From assembly GCA_019914945.1 (NCBI GenBank), contig CM034099.1, positions 22,718,704-22,782,703 on the forward strand: a DNA stretch of 64,000 bases, in the 5' to 3' direction. The position numbers and the translations under genes were made by a program. The stretch comes from Typha latifolia. Its lineage: Eukaryota > Streptophyta > Magnoliopsida > Poales > Typhaceae. How positions within the stretch are numbered: position 1 is the stretch's first letter; each line of letters begins with the position of its first letter. Of the stretch, positions 35,004-48,312 are shown one piece after another. The notes under the pieces are model-generated. The model did no database searches. It was given only the letters and a program-made list of their open reading frames with translations, and was not told the origin of the DNA.

Positions 35004-37450
35004 ATGACTAAGAGAAGCCTTAATCCGGTCGAGAAGAGAGGAAACCGGAAGAACAAACCCATTCTTGATGAGAATGCCCCACTCCTCCCAACCAAGCAAG
35101 AGAAAGACGGAGGATTCGATGATCTCAATGGAGCTTCCTTTGCTGGGGCTGTGTTCAACCTCTCTACCACCGTCGTGGGAGCCGGGATTATGGCACTTCC
35201 GGCCACAATGAAGGTGTTGGGTTTGGTTCCGGGGATTATTATGATCATATTTGGTGCTTTTCTCACCGAGGCCTCGATTGAGATGCTGATCAGGTTCAGC
35301 CGGGTCGGGAAAGCAATCTCGTATGGAGAAGTAATGGCAGATGCCTTTGGGAAGATCGGGAAGACGCTGTCCCAAGTCTGCGTGGTTGTCAACAATGTCG
35401 GGGTGATGATCGTCTACATGATTATTATTGGTATGATATATCTAATAATCTGTCTCTTTAATGTCATATTGACTCTTGAAAGATCCTTTCCATCTTGTTT
35501 CTAAGTTATGAGGTTTCTGTTGTACATTGCATGTTAACATTTGAGAAGCATTAGTAGTATCTTAGATAAGCAACAGCGCAAGACGAATACTTCCTTAATA
35601 ATTCTATCGTTCATTCTTCTCAAATTACGATGTAGCTTGCCTCTGTGTTTGTAATTGTTTGAGATGCTTCTTATATGTATTAGATACCGTCTTGTTAATC
35701 TAAAACTGACAATTTGAGAGAATGGGCAACGGGGCCAAAGGATGATAAAGTTTTCAGTTCTATATTCTACGGTGACCCTCACTACTTTCAGGTTTGGATA
35801 GATTTATTTTTCTCGACCCGAATCCAGTGCTAAACCGACTGCCCACCTAAACATGCATACCAAGTCGGTAGGCTTGTCGGAAGTAAGGATTTAAGGATTC
35901 TTCTATGCCTAGGTTAGGTCAAGTTATGGTTGGTTAATTATCTAAATGGGTGGAATTTGTAGGTAAAATGGGTGTCTTTCTCAACATTAACAGAAAAGGG
36001 TGGAGCAAATTACTGATTGCGATGAGGTATTCTGCATAACCCAACAATGCAGGGGTGATATGCAAAACTTACTCCTTTGAACAACTTGTTATTGCTATAA
36101 TCTTCAAGGAAGAGATGCTTTTTGCTTAATATATGATCTTTGAAGATTTCCCTTCTTGATGCTAACTCTCCATTTAATGCAAATTGAACTAATTTTGCAG
36201 GCGACGTGCTCTCTGGAACATCGTCTGGTGGCATACACCATTTTGGTGTCTTGGAAGGATGGTTTGGGGAGCGTTGGTGGAATGGGCGCTTCTTCGTTCT
36301 TCTACTTACTACCCTCGTAGTGTTTACTCCATTGGTGTGCTTCAAGCGTGTAGGTATGTGTAGCTGATCCAGATTCTCGTTCATCTCAAATTGCACTTGA
36401 GAAACATTGTTCTTGAGGTCGATAAAGTTTTCTTTTATCTCTTCAGATTCATTGAGATACACGTCTGCTTTATCAGTTGCACTCGCAGTAGTTTTTGTTG
36501 TGATTACTGCTGGCATTGCGATCGTAAAGTTGGTGAGTGGAAGCATTGCCATGCCCAAGCTGTTTCCTGACCTCCCTGATTTGGAATCTGTTTGGTACCT
36601 TTTTACCGCGGTTCCTGTTCTTGTCACTGCATATATTTGCCATTACAATGGTATGGAAATTAGTGTTACCTTCTCTAGATGTATTGCAAAAAAAAATGGT
36701 TCAGATTTGGATAAGTAGGATTTGCAGTACTAGTATTTAAGCACTGGTTTTGGTTGCAGTTCACACAATAGACAATGAGCTGGAAGACTCCTCCCAGATA
36801 AGACCCATTGTGCGCACATCTCTGATGCTCTGCTCGATTGTGTACATAGCCACAAGCTTCTTTGGGTTCCTCCTTTTTGGTGAATCCACCCTTGATGATG
36901 TGCTTGCCAACTTTGATTCCAACCTTGGCATTCCATACAGCTCTATTCTCGATGATGCTGTCCGAGTGAGCTATGCTTTCCACCTTATGCTTGTCTTCCC
37001 AATAATCTTCCATGCTCTGCGTCTTAACTTGGACGGCCTCCTCTTTCCCTTCGCTCGGCCTTTGTCTTCTAATAATTGGAGATTTTCCATCATTACAGCA
37101 GCCCTCCTGTTGGTCATTTTTGTGGCTGCAAATTTCATACCCACTATTTGGGCTGCCTTTCAGTTTACTGGCGCGACTGCTGCAGTTTGCATTGCATTCA
37201 TTTTCCCCGCGGCCATTACCCTCAGGTGAGTTCTTGGCGCAAAAGGTATGAGTTTTTGTAATAAATCACTTTGTCTTTTACCAAGGCTAACAAGTACTTT
37301 AACTACGTTATTTTTAGGGACCGCCATGGCATTGCAACAAAAGGGGATAAAGTACTATCTGTTTTTATGATTGTCCTTGCCGTTCTATCAAATGCAGTGG
37401 CTGTGTATAGTGATGCCTACTCCCTCTTCCACAGGAGTGAAGCCTCTTGA
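35004..37450 (+). CDS. AVT6: Vacuolar-type amino acid transporter, AVT6/SLC38-like (AAAP family)
   Basis: Five exons: 35004-35430, 36201-36353, 36447-36650, 36760-37225 and 37318-37450, giving 460 residues with phases that close. A cytosolic basic N-terminus ends in DENAPLLP, a dileucine-type motif seen in AVT6 proteins. The first membrane segment holds ASFAGAVFNLSTTVVGAGIM, the AAAP substrate-binding signature. About 11 hydrophobic segments follow, with FTAVPVLVTAYICHYN and a conserved GFLLFGESTLDDVLANFD. It should export neutral or acidic amino acids from the vacuole with protons, as known for Arabidopsis AVT6 members; substrate and membrane are inferred. The stop is TGA at 37448-37450. Confidence 0.92.
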
Positions 37451-38284
37451 CAATCCTGAGCTCTATTATCCTCTTCTTCAAGTGTTGGTAAATCACAGAT
37501 TTGTAGTGGTTATCATGCATATATAGTGTGCTAAAAACCACATTTTTAGCATAATGTGAGCTGTACTGGTCTTGATGTAATTTTATTCATGAGACCTTTT
37601 ACTCAAGGTATCATGTGCACAGTGCACTTGAATACTTGATTCATGCAGTTTTATTATAGGCTCTATATAGATCTTTCTATCCAGTTGATGGTTAATTGAT
37701 TATTTGAGACATTAGAGTAGTACAAGTATTACAATTTTATGAGGCAGTAATGGGAAGGAAGGCTGTTTCTTTAAAGATTTCCTTTTGGCTTTTGCAAGTT
37801 AGCGAGTCGCACCAACAATCTAGTCTTTTCTTTTTTGTGCCTTTTTCAGTCTGTCAGTTGATCTTGTGCTACAATCATCTTTAAAGATCCCTTGCTTTCA
37901 ATTGGCCAACTAGCTGTCTGAATATCAACATGGCAGAGAACACAATCTATAAGATTTTAAGAAAGCTTTCAAATCGAAGCATATGCAAGAAAAATAAATT
38001 TATTCACCTATCTCAATAGAACTGTAATGCTCAAAATACAAGGCCACCAAAGAATTATTCTGATTTCTAGATGGCCTCCATCTTTTGCTATCTATAATGC
38101 ATATGAAAGTCTCCAAAATTGGTAGAGCAACTGCCTACAAGAAGTCGAGAAAATGTTCTGCAGTTTAAACACATCTTCAGTTCAATGACCCTCAATTTGC
38201 AGGCCGGTGATACGCTTTCTTGCCCAATGTTCCTCTAAAGATCTCCTAATCCTTCCACTGTCCAATGTTCCTCTAAAGGTTTCC
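37451..38284. other. Convergent spacer between AVT6 and HSP90 3' ends
   Basis: Holds both 3' untranslated regions. A short direct repeat at about 38226-38296 (CCAATGTTCCTCTAAAG with TCCTTCCA) lies just after the HSP90 stop. No gene was recognised. Confidence 0.65.
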
Positions 38285-41200
38285 CTAGTCCTTCCATGGA
38301 TCACTCTCTGTCCTCACTTCAGAGGGTTCAACGACTTCTGTTTCAGTACCTTCTGAGTATCCTGTCTCGCTGCTCTCATCCACAGGAGTTGCTTCTGCTT
38401 CCTCATCCTCTGATCGTCCCCATCTTCCACCAAGAGCAATTGCCATCATCTCGTAAATCTTGCCACCCAACTCAGCTGGGCTGTCAGGCTGGATATTTTT
38501 CCAAAAGAGAAGCAAGATAAAACTCAAGTTGGATGCATGGTCGAAAGTGAAATTACGAGACAGATGACAAGGTGGTTCAAATAACTTACTGTGTATCCAC
38601 TGGAGATCAAGGCGGTGTCATATAATAAATCAACGGCTCTCTTGGCTTCAGCACTTTCTGGCTCATTCTTGCATGCAGCCTGCAAATTTATTTTCATTAG
38701 CTCCTACAGAAAATGGCTCAAACTACATGGAGAAGAATAGGAAATTGGATGAGAACTTTTCTTTGACTTCTAATCCACTGTATGAGATCTGATACATGAA
38801 ACATCACTTGTAGTATGGCATATTCCAGCTACTTTCACTCACTAAAATATGGAACAGCACATTTCTGCTGAATATCTTACATTCAAATCTTTGATGATGG
38901 GATGATCTGGATTGATTTCTAGAATTCTTCTTCCTCTCATGAACTCCAAGCTCGATGTGTCACCAAGAGTCTGTGCTTTCATGAGCCTATTATACCCAAG
39001 TAAAATTCATATCAGAAAAAGGGTATATTATCGGTCTTCAGACATAAGCTGCAACATGCATCATAATATGCACTTGGCAAGTGATTAGCCTAAGAAAAAA
39101 GAATTGATCAGAAAAACAAACTTCAGGTGTACCTTTCCATGTTAGCGGACCATCCGAACTTCCCAGAAACAAGAACACAAGGTGAAGAGCTTAACCGCTT
39201 TGAGACCTGAACTTTTGCTACTTTATCACCAAGCTGTTGCTTTACCCAATCACACAGAAGATTGTATGCCTGCATGTCTTCCCTCTCTTTGACCTCGTCT
39301 TCGTCTCCTGTAACATAGTTAAATTAGTATCTGTAAGTCAGAGGATTCTCAAAGCTAGTAATAAAACATTTAGCTGGAGATCAAATTAACAATTTGTTGC
39401 AATATATTGCAGAACTCACCAAGCTCCAAATCCTCCTTGCTGATATCAACAAACTTCTTTTCTTTGTAGGTCTGTAAGTTTTGGATAGCAACCTCATCAA
39501 TTGGCTCCACAAGGTAGAGTACCTAAAGAGGGGGAAAATTGTAAGCCAATAATTCTCTCAACAAAAAACTATCCAATGTATATGCAGTCACATGCTTACT
39601 TCAATATCTTTTTGGACCAGCTTCTCCAAGAATGGAGCAGTTTTGGCACTTTTCAGGCTGTCTGTAGCCAGGTAATAGATTGCCTTATGATTCTCAGTCA
39701 TGTTCTCCACATATTGATCTAAGCTTATCAACTCTTCCTCGTTCTTTGAAGAGTAGAAGCGCAGCAGAGGTGCAAGGCGCTTGTGATTGCCTGAGTCCTC
39801 AATACAACCCAGTTTTATGAGCTTCCCAAAATTCTCCCAGAACTTTTTGTACTCCTGCAACAGGTTAACAACCATTAACACTGTCCTAAAAAGCAAGAGA
39901 AAGAGACCAATCAATGAGCTAACCTCCTTGTCTTCACTTTCAGAGATTTCTTGAATCATATCAAACGTCTTCCTGACAAGTCTTTTACGCATAATCCTAA
40001 CCTGCCAACAGCAAGCATCATGTAAGGGGGCAGGACTAAATTTTCTATAAGGTCTGCAATTAATTTAGCATGCTTCATACAAAAGTATATCCAGAAACGC
40101 TTCACATATTGTGCATGACTTACAATTCGGCTTTCTTGAAGAATCTCACGGGAAACATTGAGAGGAAGATCATTTGAGTCAACAACACCTTTCACAAAGC
40201 TCAGGTATCGAGGAAACTGCAATTAAAATACTAACTCAGCACTTCATGCACCATCATTTCATAATAAAGCAGAAAAGGAAATTGATCTGATAAATGGTCA
40301 AACCAAAATCCAAATGACATTGTCTACTATTGTGTCATAACACATACCAGCTCACCATCAAAATCATCTGAGATGAACACCCGTTTCACATATAAACGAA
40401 TGTTCTTTGTCTTGGGATTTACAATGTCCTCGTTGTTCAGAGGTGCCATTCCTGGAATGTAAAGAACACTCCTAAATTCCACCTCGCCCTGTTCAACTCA
40501 CAAATTGTATCAATAAGTCCTCAACAAAATCATGTTCAATTCCCTAATGACATATTAGTAACGCAGACAATTTTCAAAACTGCACACCTCAGTTGTGAAG
40601 TGGGTGTATGCAAGAGGATCCAAGAACTCATTGAATGCCTTTTTATAAAATTCATTGTATTCATCCTTTTGAACTTCCTTTGCATTTCGCATCTTCATAT
40701 CAACAAGAAAAGACAAGTAGTCAATTTTCAGTTGAGCTAATAAAAACACTCAGACACAACAACCAATTTGGCTTCCAGTAAGCAGATCTGCACGCAGAGA
40801 AAATTTTGGCATATAGGGATCAAAACTTACCCATATAGGCTTTGTTTCATTGGCTAATTCCCAGTCCCAATACTTCTCAGTAACAGTTTTCTTCTTCTTC
40901 TTCTTCTCACCCTACCAACATATATGTTGATTTATTCCGAATGCCATCGATAATAATAGCACGGACTGGCTAAAGCAGACAGTTCTAGAACACTTACATC
41001 TGTTTGTTCTTCTTCACCTTCTTTAGGTGGCTCCTCTTCTTCAACCTGCCAACCAAATAAATGATGATGGGAAAAAAAAAACAGAGGAAGACAATAAAAA
41101 GACACTATGAACTTTTCTAGTAAAGCAATTAAACAGGACAAGCAGAAGCATGGAGAAACCCTACCTCCACTGTCCTTGATTTCTCCTGCCATGTGTATAT

Positions 41201-43452
41201 GGGGAAGGATACAAACTGAGAGTAGTTCTTGACCAATCCTTGGATCCTTGTGGGCTCCGCAAACTCAAACTTATCATCAGGCTGTAACAGTAGGCAGATA
41301 ATAAGATCTATGTCCGACCTGTATATTAAACCACATGATATATCACAAGAATCACTGTACCCTCAAAAATAGGGTAATTTGAGTTCCACGTCTTAGCATC
41401 TTTTCAGGATCAGTTTCTTCTTTAATAACATATGAGCTACTGTCGGCTACAGCTTCCCAGACATACTGCTTATCTGATTTTGGACTCTTAGTGGAGACAA
41501 CAACCTGTCAACAAATTTATCATAACTTCTTCAGCATAACCTTTAGTATTATTAAGTGTTAACAATTCATTGGAAAAGTAAGAAATGCTATGAGAAATAT
41601 GAGCAAACAGTGAATAACCACTAATTAAAATATCACAAATTCCCAATTTAGAAGGTACCTACCTTCTCTGCAACAAGAAATGCGGAATAAAATCCAACAC
41701 CGAATTGACCAATCAGCCCATTATCTGCACCAACATCCTTGTTCTCCTGTACATATTGAGGAAATCCATTGATAAATACCATGGGGAAATGGGAACTGAA
41801 TCTACAGCATTAAATAATATCTAAGCAAGAGAATACTAATATACACACCTACACAAGCTTCAGAAAGAAAAATGTCATACCATTCAAGAACAAGATTGTA
41901 CCTTGAGAGCCTTCAAAAATTTTGAGGTTCCGCTCTGAGCAATAGTCCCAAGGCAATCTACAAGTTCTTCCTTGGTCATCCCAACGCCAGTATCTCTGTC
42001 AGTTTGAAACATAAGAATTAGATAGCTACTTAAATCTTCAAAGTAGTGGAATAAAGAACACTGATCTTACGTGACAGTAATGGTTCCATTGTCCGGATCA
42101 GGCTTTATTCGTATCTCTAGATCACCACCATCACCAAGTAGAGAGGAATCAGTCACACTTAGAAATCTCAGTTTGTCCAGTGCATCGCTTGCATTGCTGA
42201 AAAGGATGATAGCAAGAACATGAATTCACTGCACAATTATCTCCTCTAAATAAGGATAAACAAACTCAAAAAGTTAGCATCTGTAAAAGAGAAAAATTAC
42301 TGTTGGCAGATACTGTTAACGGATTGTCATCATAAGTTGCACCGGCACAAGACTGGGAGACGAACTACCAAATGCAATAAAGGATCTAATTTGTTGGAGT
42401 TATAAAGAAAGGAAACTATAGAAAAGAAAAGACAACCATACCAAACCTAACAAGGTACCAGAAAGGAAAGAAGAAGAGGGATGAGGGAGTTGCCATGGGG
42501 GATGACGTACCAACCCCACCTAATGAAATAAGATTTCTATGTCTAAAACGACGGCTACTTATCAGGGAAATCTGCAAGTTCGAATAAAGTTGAGAAACAC
42601 TTTTGTGTAAACAGCAGAAAAGGTGGACAGCATCTTAAAAATTAAGTTTCATAAGTTTTCCTCAGCTTGCAACCTGTGCCATTAATAAGGGGAAGAGAAA
42701 AGGTTTTTGTTTTAGCATAATAAATTTACAAACAAAATGGAACTTCACAGGAGCCCAACCACAAATGCATATCAGATGAATTCACAAAAATGCAAACTTT
42801 AGCACATCATAATCAAGTTATCAATAGTTAATCAAGGTTGACATGATGTTCTGGCTAGTATTGGTTAGGATGAAGTAAAGTCGACTATTTATATAATCCT
42901 AGCTATGTTTAAGTCCTAAAATCTGGATTATTACAAACCTTACAAGTTCCCGAAGAAATACTTCCTTGTGGCTGTACAAACTATGAACAATTAAATCCAG
43001 TAAGCGGCTAACCTGAAAGAAAAGGATAAAACGATCAGCCATTTATCAGGAACTGTACATAAAAGAGATAAATTTAGCTGACGAAAACCATTTGACTAGA
43101 AAAAAAGAAAAAAAAAGGAAATACAAGAAATCGTAGAAACCTATTATCCAAAAGCACAAACATTACAAAAAAAACGCACCTCAGCCTGGTACTCGAATTT
43201 CTCGCCGGAAGCCTCCTCGGCCTCCTTATCCGCCACAGCGGCCTCGCACTTCACCACCATTCGCCTCTCCCTCTTCTCCATCCCCCATCTCAAACCCACG
43301 GGAGTAAACCCACTTCTCGAAACCACCGATGGAGGCAGGAAAGAGTTCCTAAAAGCCGGTGCTTTGCGAGCAGTGGACGTCAATCGAGAAGAGGAGAGTT
43401 GGAAAGCCGAGACAGAGGAGATGCCCAAGCTCCTGCTCAAAACCGGCGCCAT
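38285..43452 (-). CDS. HSP90-5: Plastid HSP90 chaperone (HSP90.5/HSP90C type)
   Basis: Nineteen exons, 5' to 3': 43452-43180, 43012-42939, 42196-42071, 41995-41902, 41746-41663, 41504-41361, 41281-41165, 41045-40998, 40911-40831, 40692-40588, 40488-40348, 40216-40124, 40001-39924, 39854-39600, 39522-39420, 39307-39133, 38986-38881, 38679-38590 and 38488-38285. They encode 796 residues. A Ser/Arg-rich transit peptide precedes VKCEAAVA. The GHKL ATPase shows [30 protein letters not shown] and [12 protein letters not shown] charged linker holds [12 protein letters not shown] and six lysines. The middle domain has [15 protein letters not shown]. The C-terminus ends ESDPWKD, typical of plastid HSP90, not cytosolic MEEVD. 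It supports plastid protein import and thylakoid biogenesis with HSP70 and Hsp93. Confidence 0.96.
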
Positions 43453-45411
43453 TTTAGAAGTCCTCGAGGACTTCGAAACCCTAGAGAGAAATGGATAGGG
43501 TTGAGGGCTAGAATTGGATTGGAAGCAGTAAAACCCTATGCGAAGAAGGGGTTTTAAGGAAGAGAGCGAAGAGATGGGGACAACGAAAGGGAGGGTTCTA
43601 GAGAATGGGCGAGAAGCGAAACGACTCTTTAGTTACGAGACGTGGGTATAGAAATATGTATGCGAGAATGATATCTGCCGTTAGTTTGATCACTCGGGTA
43701 AATCCTGTCCGTTGAAAGGGAAGTGTGGAACTGGAAATATTAATAGATCGTATAGTAGGCATAGAAATTTTTTATGCACAAACACTGACAAGAGAAACCG
43801 TATTTTGAAGTTTTGATATTTTAGTTACCAGGAATGCCTGTTGTAGGCTTGTAGGGTGGAGATTCGACCACGTCAGCTCTTACTACGGGGTATTTGCATT
43901 TGAAAAAAATCTTCTCATAAATTATATACGCATAGAAAAATATACATATCATTCTTATTATTACTAAAATCTAAGTACTTCGAGTATAAATAGCCTTGTT
44001 AATACCCATGAAATTATCATCGGTTTCTTTTTAAATAAAAATTTCCAAAGGTCTTGGTTATGCATTCTATCAGTATTTAATAGGTTAGTCTATTTCTTTA
44101 TCTCGAAAGCCATCACAATCAAAATATTAAATACCAAAATCAGATGAAAATAATGCTCAGAAGGCTGCTTATGCCCTCTAAATCCTAAAAATATTTGCAG
44201 CTTGTGTTCGCAACTTGCAAGGAAAATGAACCAAACATTTAGGAAGGGTTATGAAAGGAGAATTCTACAAGTTAAAAGTACAATTGCTGATCTTTATGCT
44301 TAAAAATAAAACAAGAAACTGCACAATTGCTGATCTTTGTGACATGCCCCAAAGATAAAAGCAACATCAAGAAGTTAGATTTAATATGCTTTCAGTCTTC
44401 ACAACAGCACCAGGTACAAGTATACAGCAATTATCATCTTTGAAATTTTCCAATCTTAATGAATAGAATGATGCAAAAGAATTGCTAGAAGTGAATGGCA
44501 TAGGAAAGCAGCCATCTTAATCTACTCATCTGATATGTAAACAAGGTACAATTACAAATAAATATAAGCAGATATTTCTCCTCTTATTTCATTGTAATAG
44601 TTAAATAAAACAGCTCCTTCCATAAGAGAAGAATCAAATTACTGACAGGGTACAGCAATTCCTCGCAGATCCTTCAATATAACACAGCAGCAGGGAGCAA
44701 AATAAGTACATGCAAGTGGTGAAGCTTCTCTCATTTTCCTACTCCCTCCTTTCTCCATCCATGCTTAATTTTTCTCAATATTGGACTCATTACAAGTGCT
44801 TTATGTACAAAAAAAACAAATGATGTTTTACTAAAATAACAGCAGACTAAAAGCGCAATGGCATTTGCTGCTGCTATCTGACCTCATTGGCTAGGATTGA
44901 AGCCAAACTTTGTTGCAGTCACGGTAAATAGGTTTTACAGAATAAGAGTACTCGTATATTCCTTCACCGGACATCATAATTTAGTGAGATACAAAGAGGC
45001 AATAAAAGAAAAGGATGTAAAAGGAAAAAAAAAAAAGTAAAATAGCACGTCCCTTTGATAATCAGACTACCGAAAGCTTCTTGTATTAATTTGATTATTT
45101 CATGACACAAAATGTTAATTTTCTCATCACCATGGCAAACCAACCAACCACAATATAAATAGAAGAGAAAAAGAAATACAGTCAAAAATCAAAAACTGAC
45201 CTCTGTAATCCTCAGGTTCTTGAAGGAGAGTCTTTGAAACAGTCGATATTGCACAATCCCACAGATCTGATCATCTCCCCAAAGCTGCCATTATTTCATA
45301 ACAACAGTCAAGAACCAGATGAACTAAAAACTACAGGTACAGCAAACTATGTATAGACATGAGAGAAAAGAAAGAAAATAAACAAACTCAATCTTAGACA
45401 GCCTTTAAAGA
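43453..45411. other. HSP90 promoter region and ABHD17-like 3' flank
   Basis: Both flanking genes are on the minus strand, so this holds the HSP90 promoter (nearest 43453) and the 3' untranslated part of the hydrolase gene. An 84-bp exon-like segment lies at 45201-45284. The rest is AT-rich without a recognised gene. Confidence 0.6.
45201..45284 (-). other. Exon-like segment downstream of the ABHD17-like stop codon
   Basis: On the minus strand it is preceded by ATGGCAG and followed by GTCAGTTTTT, an acceptor and a donor. It is exactly 84 nt, open as 28 codons starting LWGDDQICG, and has higher GC than its flanks. It could be a 3' untranslated exon or an alternative terminal exon of the hydrolase gene. 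No family was recognised. Confidence 0.3.
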
Positions 45412-47951
45412 TTAATCCGACCGGTCAATGCTTTTCCTTGGTTTTTCTGGTTGTTCAGTAGTATCTTTCGCCTTGTCAGAACGATCGATACTTTTTCTTG
45501 ATTTCTCTTTCCTGTCAGTGCTGGATCTTGGCTTTTCTCTGCGCTCTGTGCTACGCCTAGGTTTTTCTCCACGATCAGTGCTTGGCCTAGATTTCTCCTT
45601 CTGGTTTGTGCTTCTCGCTGGAATCTCTGATTGGTCGGAGCTTGTTCGGGGAGCCTCCAAGAAATCTGAGCTCTCACTAATTTCATTCTCTATGGCAGGG
45701 CAGTTCTCTATGGATGATACAAACTTTTTCAGATGTTTTATATACTCTGGGTAGAGCTCCAAATTGCAATGGTTCCCTCCCTCGATCCAAAGAGGCGCAT
45801 ACTTTTGTTGGCATAGCTGCCAGAGCTGCTTTCCATGAGCACAATCAACGACATCATCATCTGTTCCCTGTGAATAGAACATGCACTTCAAATCCTAATG
45901 AAAGAAGGAGATTCCAGGAAACAAATTGAGTATCGAACTTGAACCAAACGGAATTACCTAGAGCAGAGTTTGTAAATAAAGGAGCACATTCATTCTTATG
46001 GAGCTGCCATTTACTTGTGGAGAAAACATGAAACATTTTGTGACAAAAGAATAGTATTCAAATACTTACTAGCAAATGCCATTTCTGTGACATATCAAAC
46101 AATATATTTTTCTTTGGGTGACAAAAGAAAAATCAATGTATATATGCTTTTGGAAAGGAAACATCAGCTAAAGTGTGTCTATTTACCAAGTACAGAATTT
46201 GATAAACAATACATAATAAGAAACAATTCACAGGTATAACTTTAACAATTTAAGTCAGTTCACTGGGGAGAAAATACAAAGAATGATATCATGGATTTAC
46301 AAGCTTTGGCAATTGCACAGGATCACATGTATGCAGGGCAAACAATTGACACTAGGATGCTACTTAATAAGTATAGAGCACCATATGAGGCATTAGTAGA
46401 ACTAAGTCAACTAACTCTCAAGTAGAACCAAGAGAAGTACTGCTCTTAATTTCTTACATGAATCACCAACACAGGGCATTTGACAAGTGGAATTTTATCA
46501 ATGTTCTGCAAAAAGAACAAGCTTGCAATTAAGGAATTATCAAGCAAGACCAAAAAGCTCTATATATTGAAGAATGAATCTGGAACCTTATATATGTCAA
46601 ACCAGTAGCTATGCTTCACTGGATACATTACACGTAACCCAGATAATATAGGGCTATGTAGAATAACAGCTCGTAGACGAGGCATCTGAGTAGCCAAATC
46701 CAAAGTAGGACCACTACCAACAGATTGTCCATATAGAATAATATCTTCTTCGTGGGCTCCATAGGTCTCCACGAGGCATCTATATGCAGCGTCTATATCT
46801 GCATAAGTATTATGCTCACTTGCCTGCAAACAAAATAAGCAAAAACTAATGTCTTCAGGATAAAAGAAAGAAATCACATAGAAAATGCTAGAATCTGCAT
46901 TATCAACCTTTCCAGATGATTGTCCATAACCAGAATAGTCATACCTGCAAAAAAATAAAGTTTATTTTCAGTTAAACAAAAGAAAACTGGAAAATTCTTG
47001 TGGAACACAATTCAAAGGTCAATTAATCATATTCTGATTATTGCACAAAACTTCAATGTTAACATAGCAGTATACTGACAGAATTGATTGCCATCACTTT
47101 CTAAAGCAAGCTATTGGGTAGCAGTACCACAGGTAGTGAGTATTATGAATTTTAGCATCTAATCCGTTGTCAAACCCAATTATGATACTAGAACATCCAA
47201 TACAAAATTTACATGGCTAACGACTTTGAAACTTTTGAAAAAAGTATAGAAAGTTATATAAACATTATTCAAATCCAACAAGGCCTAGTTGAGTATTTCT
47301 ACCTAAGATAACGTAGTCTTCTCTTGTCCACAGTATTTAAAAGAAAAGTCTGAAACAAGCAGCGTATACAAAAATCTCAGTAGAGATAAAAAAAAAAAAA
47401 TGAAAATAATCCATAGGTGTCACTGAAAATAAAAATGAACCGAGAAACCATTAAAAATGAAATAGATTACATTGCCTCCATTGAACGACCAAAAAGAGAG
47501 CATCTAAACCAATCTAAAGTGCATAAAGGTCAAAGGGAGTACAAATTTGAAGCTAGAAAGAGAACCCATTGATCCACTCCACGAGCATCCAAATATTCGT
47601 TTTCTACATCAAAATGCAAACTTTTACCGAGAGGAGCTCCGCTTACCCCATCAAGTTGACGCCCAGGTGCTTGCTGAGCTCGACAAACAGCTCATACATC
47701 TGCCCGAGGTCCGCCGCATTTCCGTGGGAATAGAGCAAGGTAAGCTTCGCCGCTGGTCTCCTCACGTACATGGCGACAATCTCGGTCCCCTTCTTAGTTC
47801 GCAGTTTCCTGACCTCCACCCCCTCCTTCCTCGGCACCTCCGTCATCACCAGCCCCCCCTCCGCCGCCTCGTCGGCGATCACGCCGTACGACGGCGGGTC
47901 CGGCGGGAAGAAGGCGAACTTCGCCGCCATCGTCGACGTCACCCCACCCAT
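45412..47951 (-). CDS. ABHD17-like alpha/beta hydrolase with C-terminal decapeptide repeats
   Basis: Five exons: 47951-47647, 46944-46908, 46823-46587, 46505-46458 and 45867-45412, giving 360 residues. The start is the ATG at 47951 ([12 protein letters not shown]). An alpha/beta-hydrolase fold is clear: [14 protein letters not shown] (oxyanion region), [11 protein letters not shown], the nucleophile elbow GQSVGSG with S148, the acid in GTDDDVVD (about 212-217) and H242 in [13 protein letters not shown]. Animal ABHD17 proteins remove palmitate from membrane proteins; the plant role is inferred. The cysteine-rich N-terminus of animal forms is absent. Residues 300-359 are six decapeptides of the form EKxRxSTDRx, basic and Ser/Thr-rich. 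Two G-boxes lie upstream, and a (GA)n run in the leader. Confidence 0.92.
45415..45597 (-). repeat. Coding tandem repeat, 30-bp period, in the ABHD17-like gene
   Basis: Six contiguous 10-residue units encode residues 300-359: [40 protein letters not shown], the diverged [10 protein letters not shown], and [10 protein letters not shown], then a last D and the stop. The period is exact, without indels. Confidence 0.9.
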
Positions 47952-48085
47952 CTCCGATCGGATCCGTTCCACCTCTACGCCGACCTCGCCGGCGATGAGA
48001 TCGCAAGCGGCATCGCGTGAGTTGGTGAGGGTTCTTGGATCCTCGGGTTAGGGGTTTTGATTTGAAAGATGGAGAAGGAGACGGT

Positions 48086-48086
<1 letters not shown>

Positions 48087-48116
<30 letters not shown>
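48087..48116. repeat. (GA)n microsatellite in the ABHD17-like leader
   Basis: About 15 GA units lie 136-165 bp upstream of the start codon. On the transcribed strand this is a CT-rich leader or promoter patch. Confidence 0.9.
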
Positions 48117-48119
<3 letters not shown>

Positions 48120-48285
48120 GGGAAGTCTGGGAGAGGGGAGAGGAGGGAGGAGGGAGAAATATAGACATGATTAATTTGATTCTCTTTAAGTCGATAGAAA
48201 TCTAAAAAAGGAAAGCGAAATAATTAACAAGGAGATTAGTATCTAGAGAAGCGAGTAGTTTCCGGGACGAGAACGGAAACAATAT

Positions 48286-48312
48286 CACGTGATTGGATTT
48301 CATGGTCACGTG
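48286..48312. promoter_or_regulatory. Two G-boxes 21 bp apart upstream of the ABHD17-like gene
   Basis: CACGTG occurs at 48286-48291 (ATCACGTGAT context) and again at 48307-48312 (GTCACGTGTT context), about 335-361 bp upstream of the start codon. The 21-bp spacing is two helical turns, placing both on one face. Both also contain the ABRE core ACGTG. Binding by bZIP or bHLH factors is inferred. Confidence 0.5.

Noticed and set aside
43596..43621. Heat shock element upstream of plastid HSP90
   Set aside because: GAA triplets at 603, 613 and 618 share a 5-bp register but are gapped, and the nearby TTC is out of register. Too weak to call.
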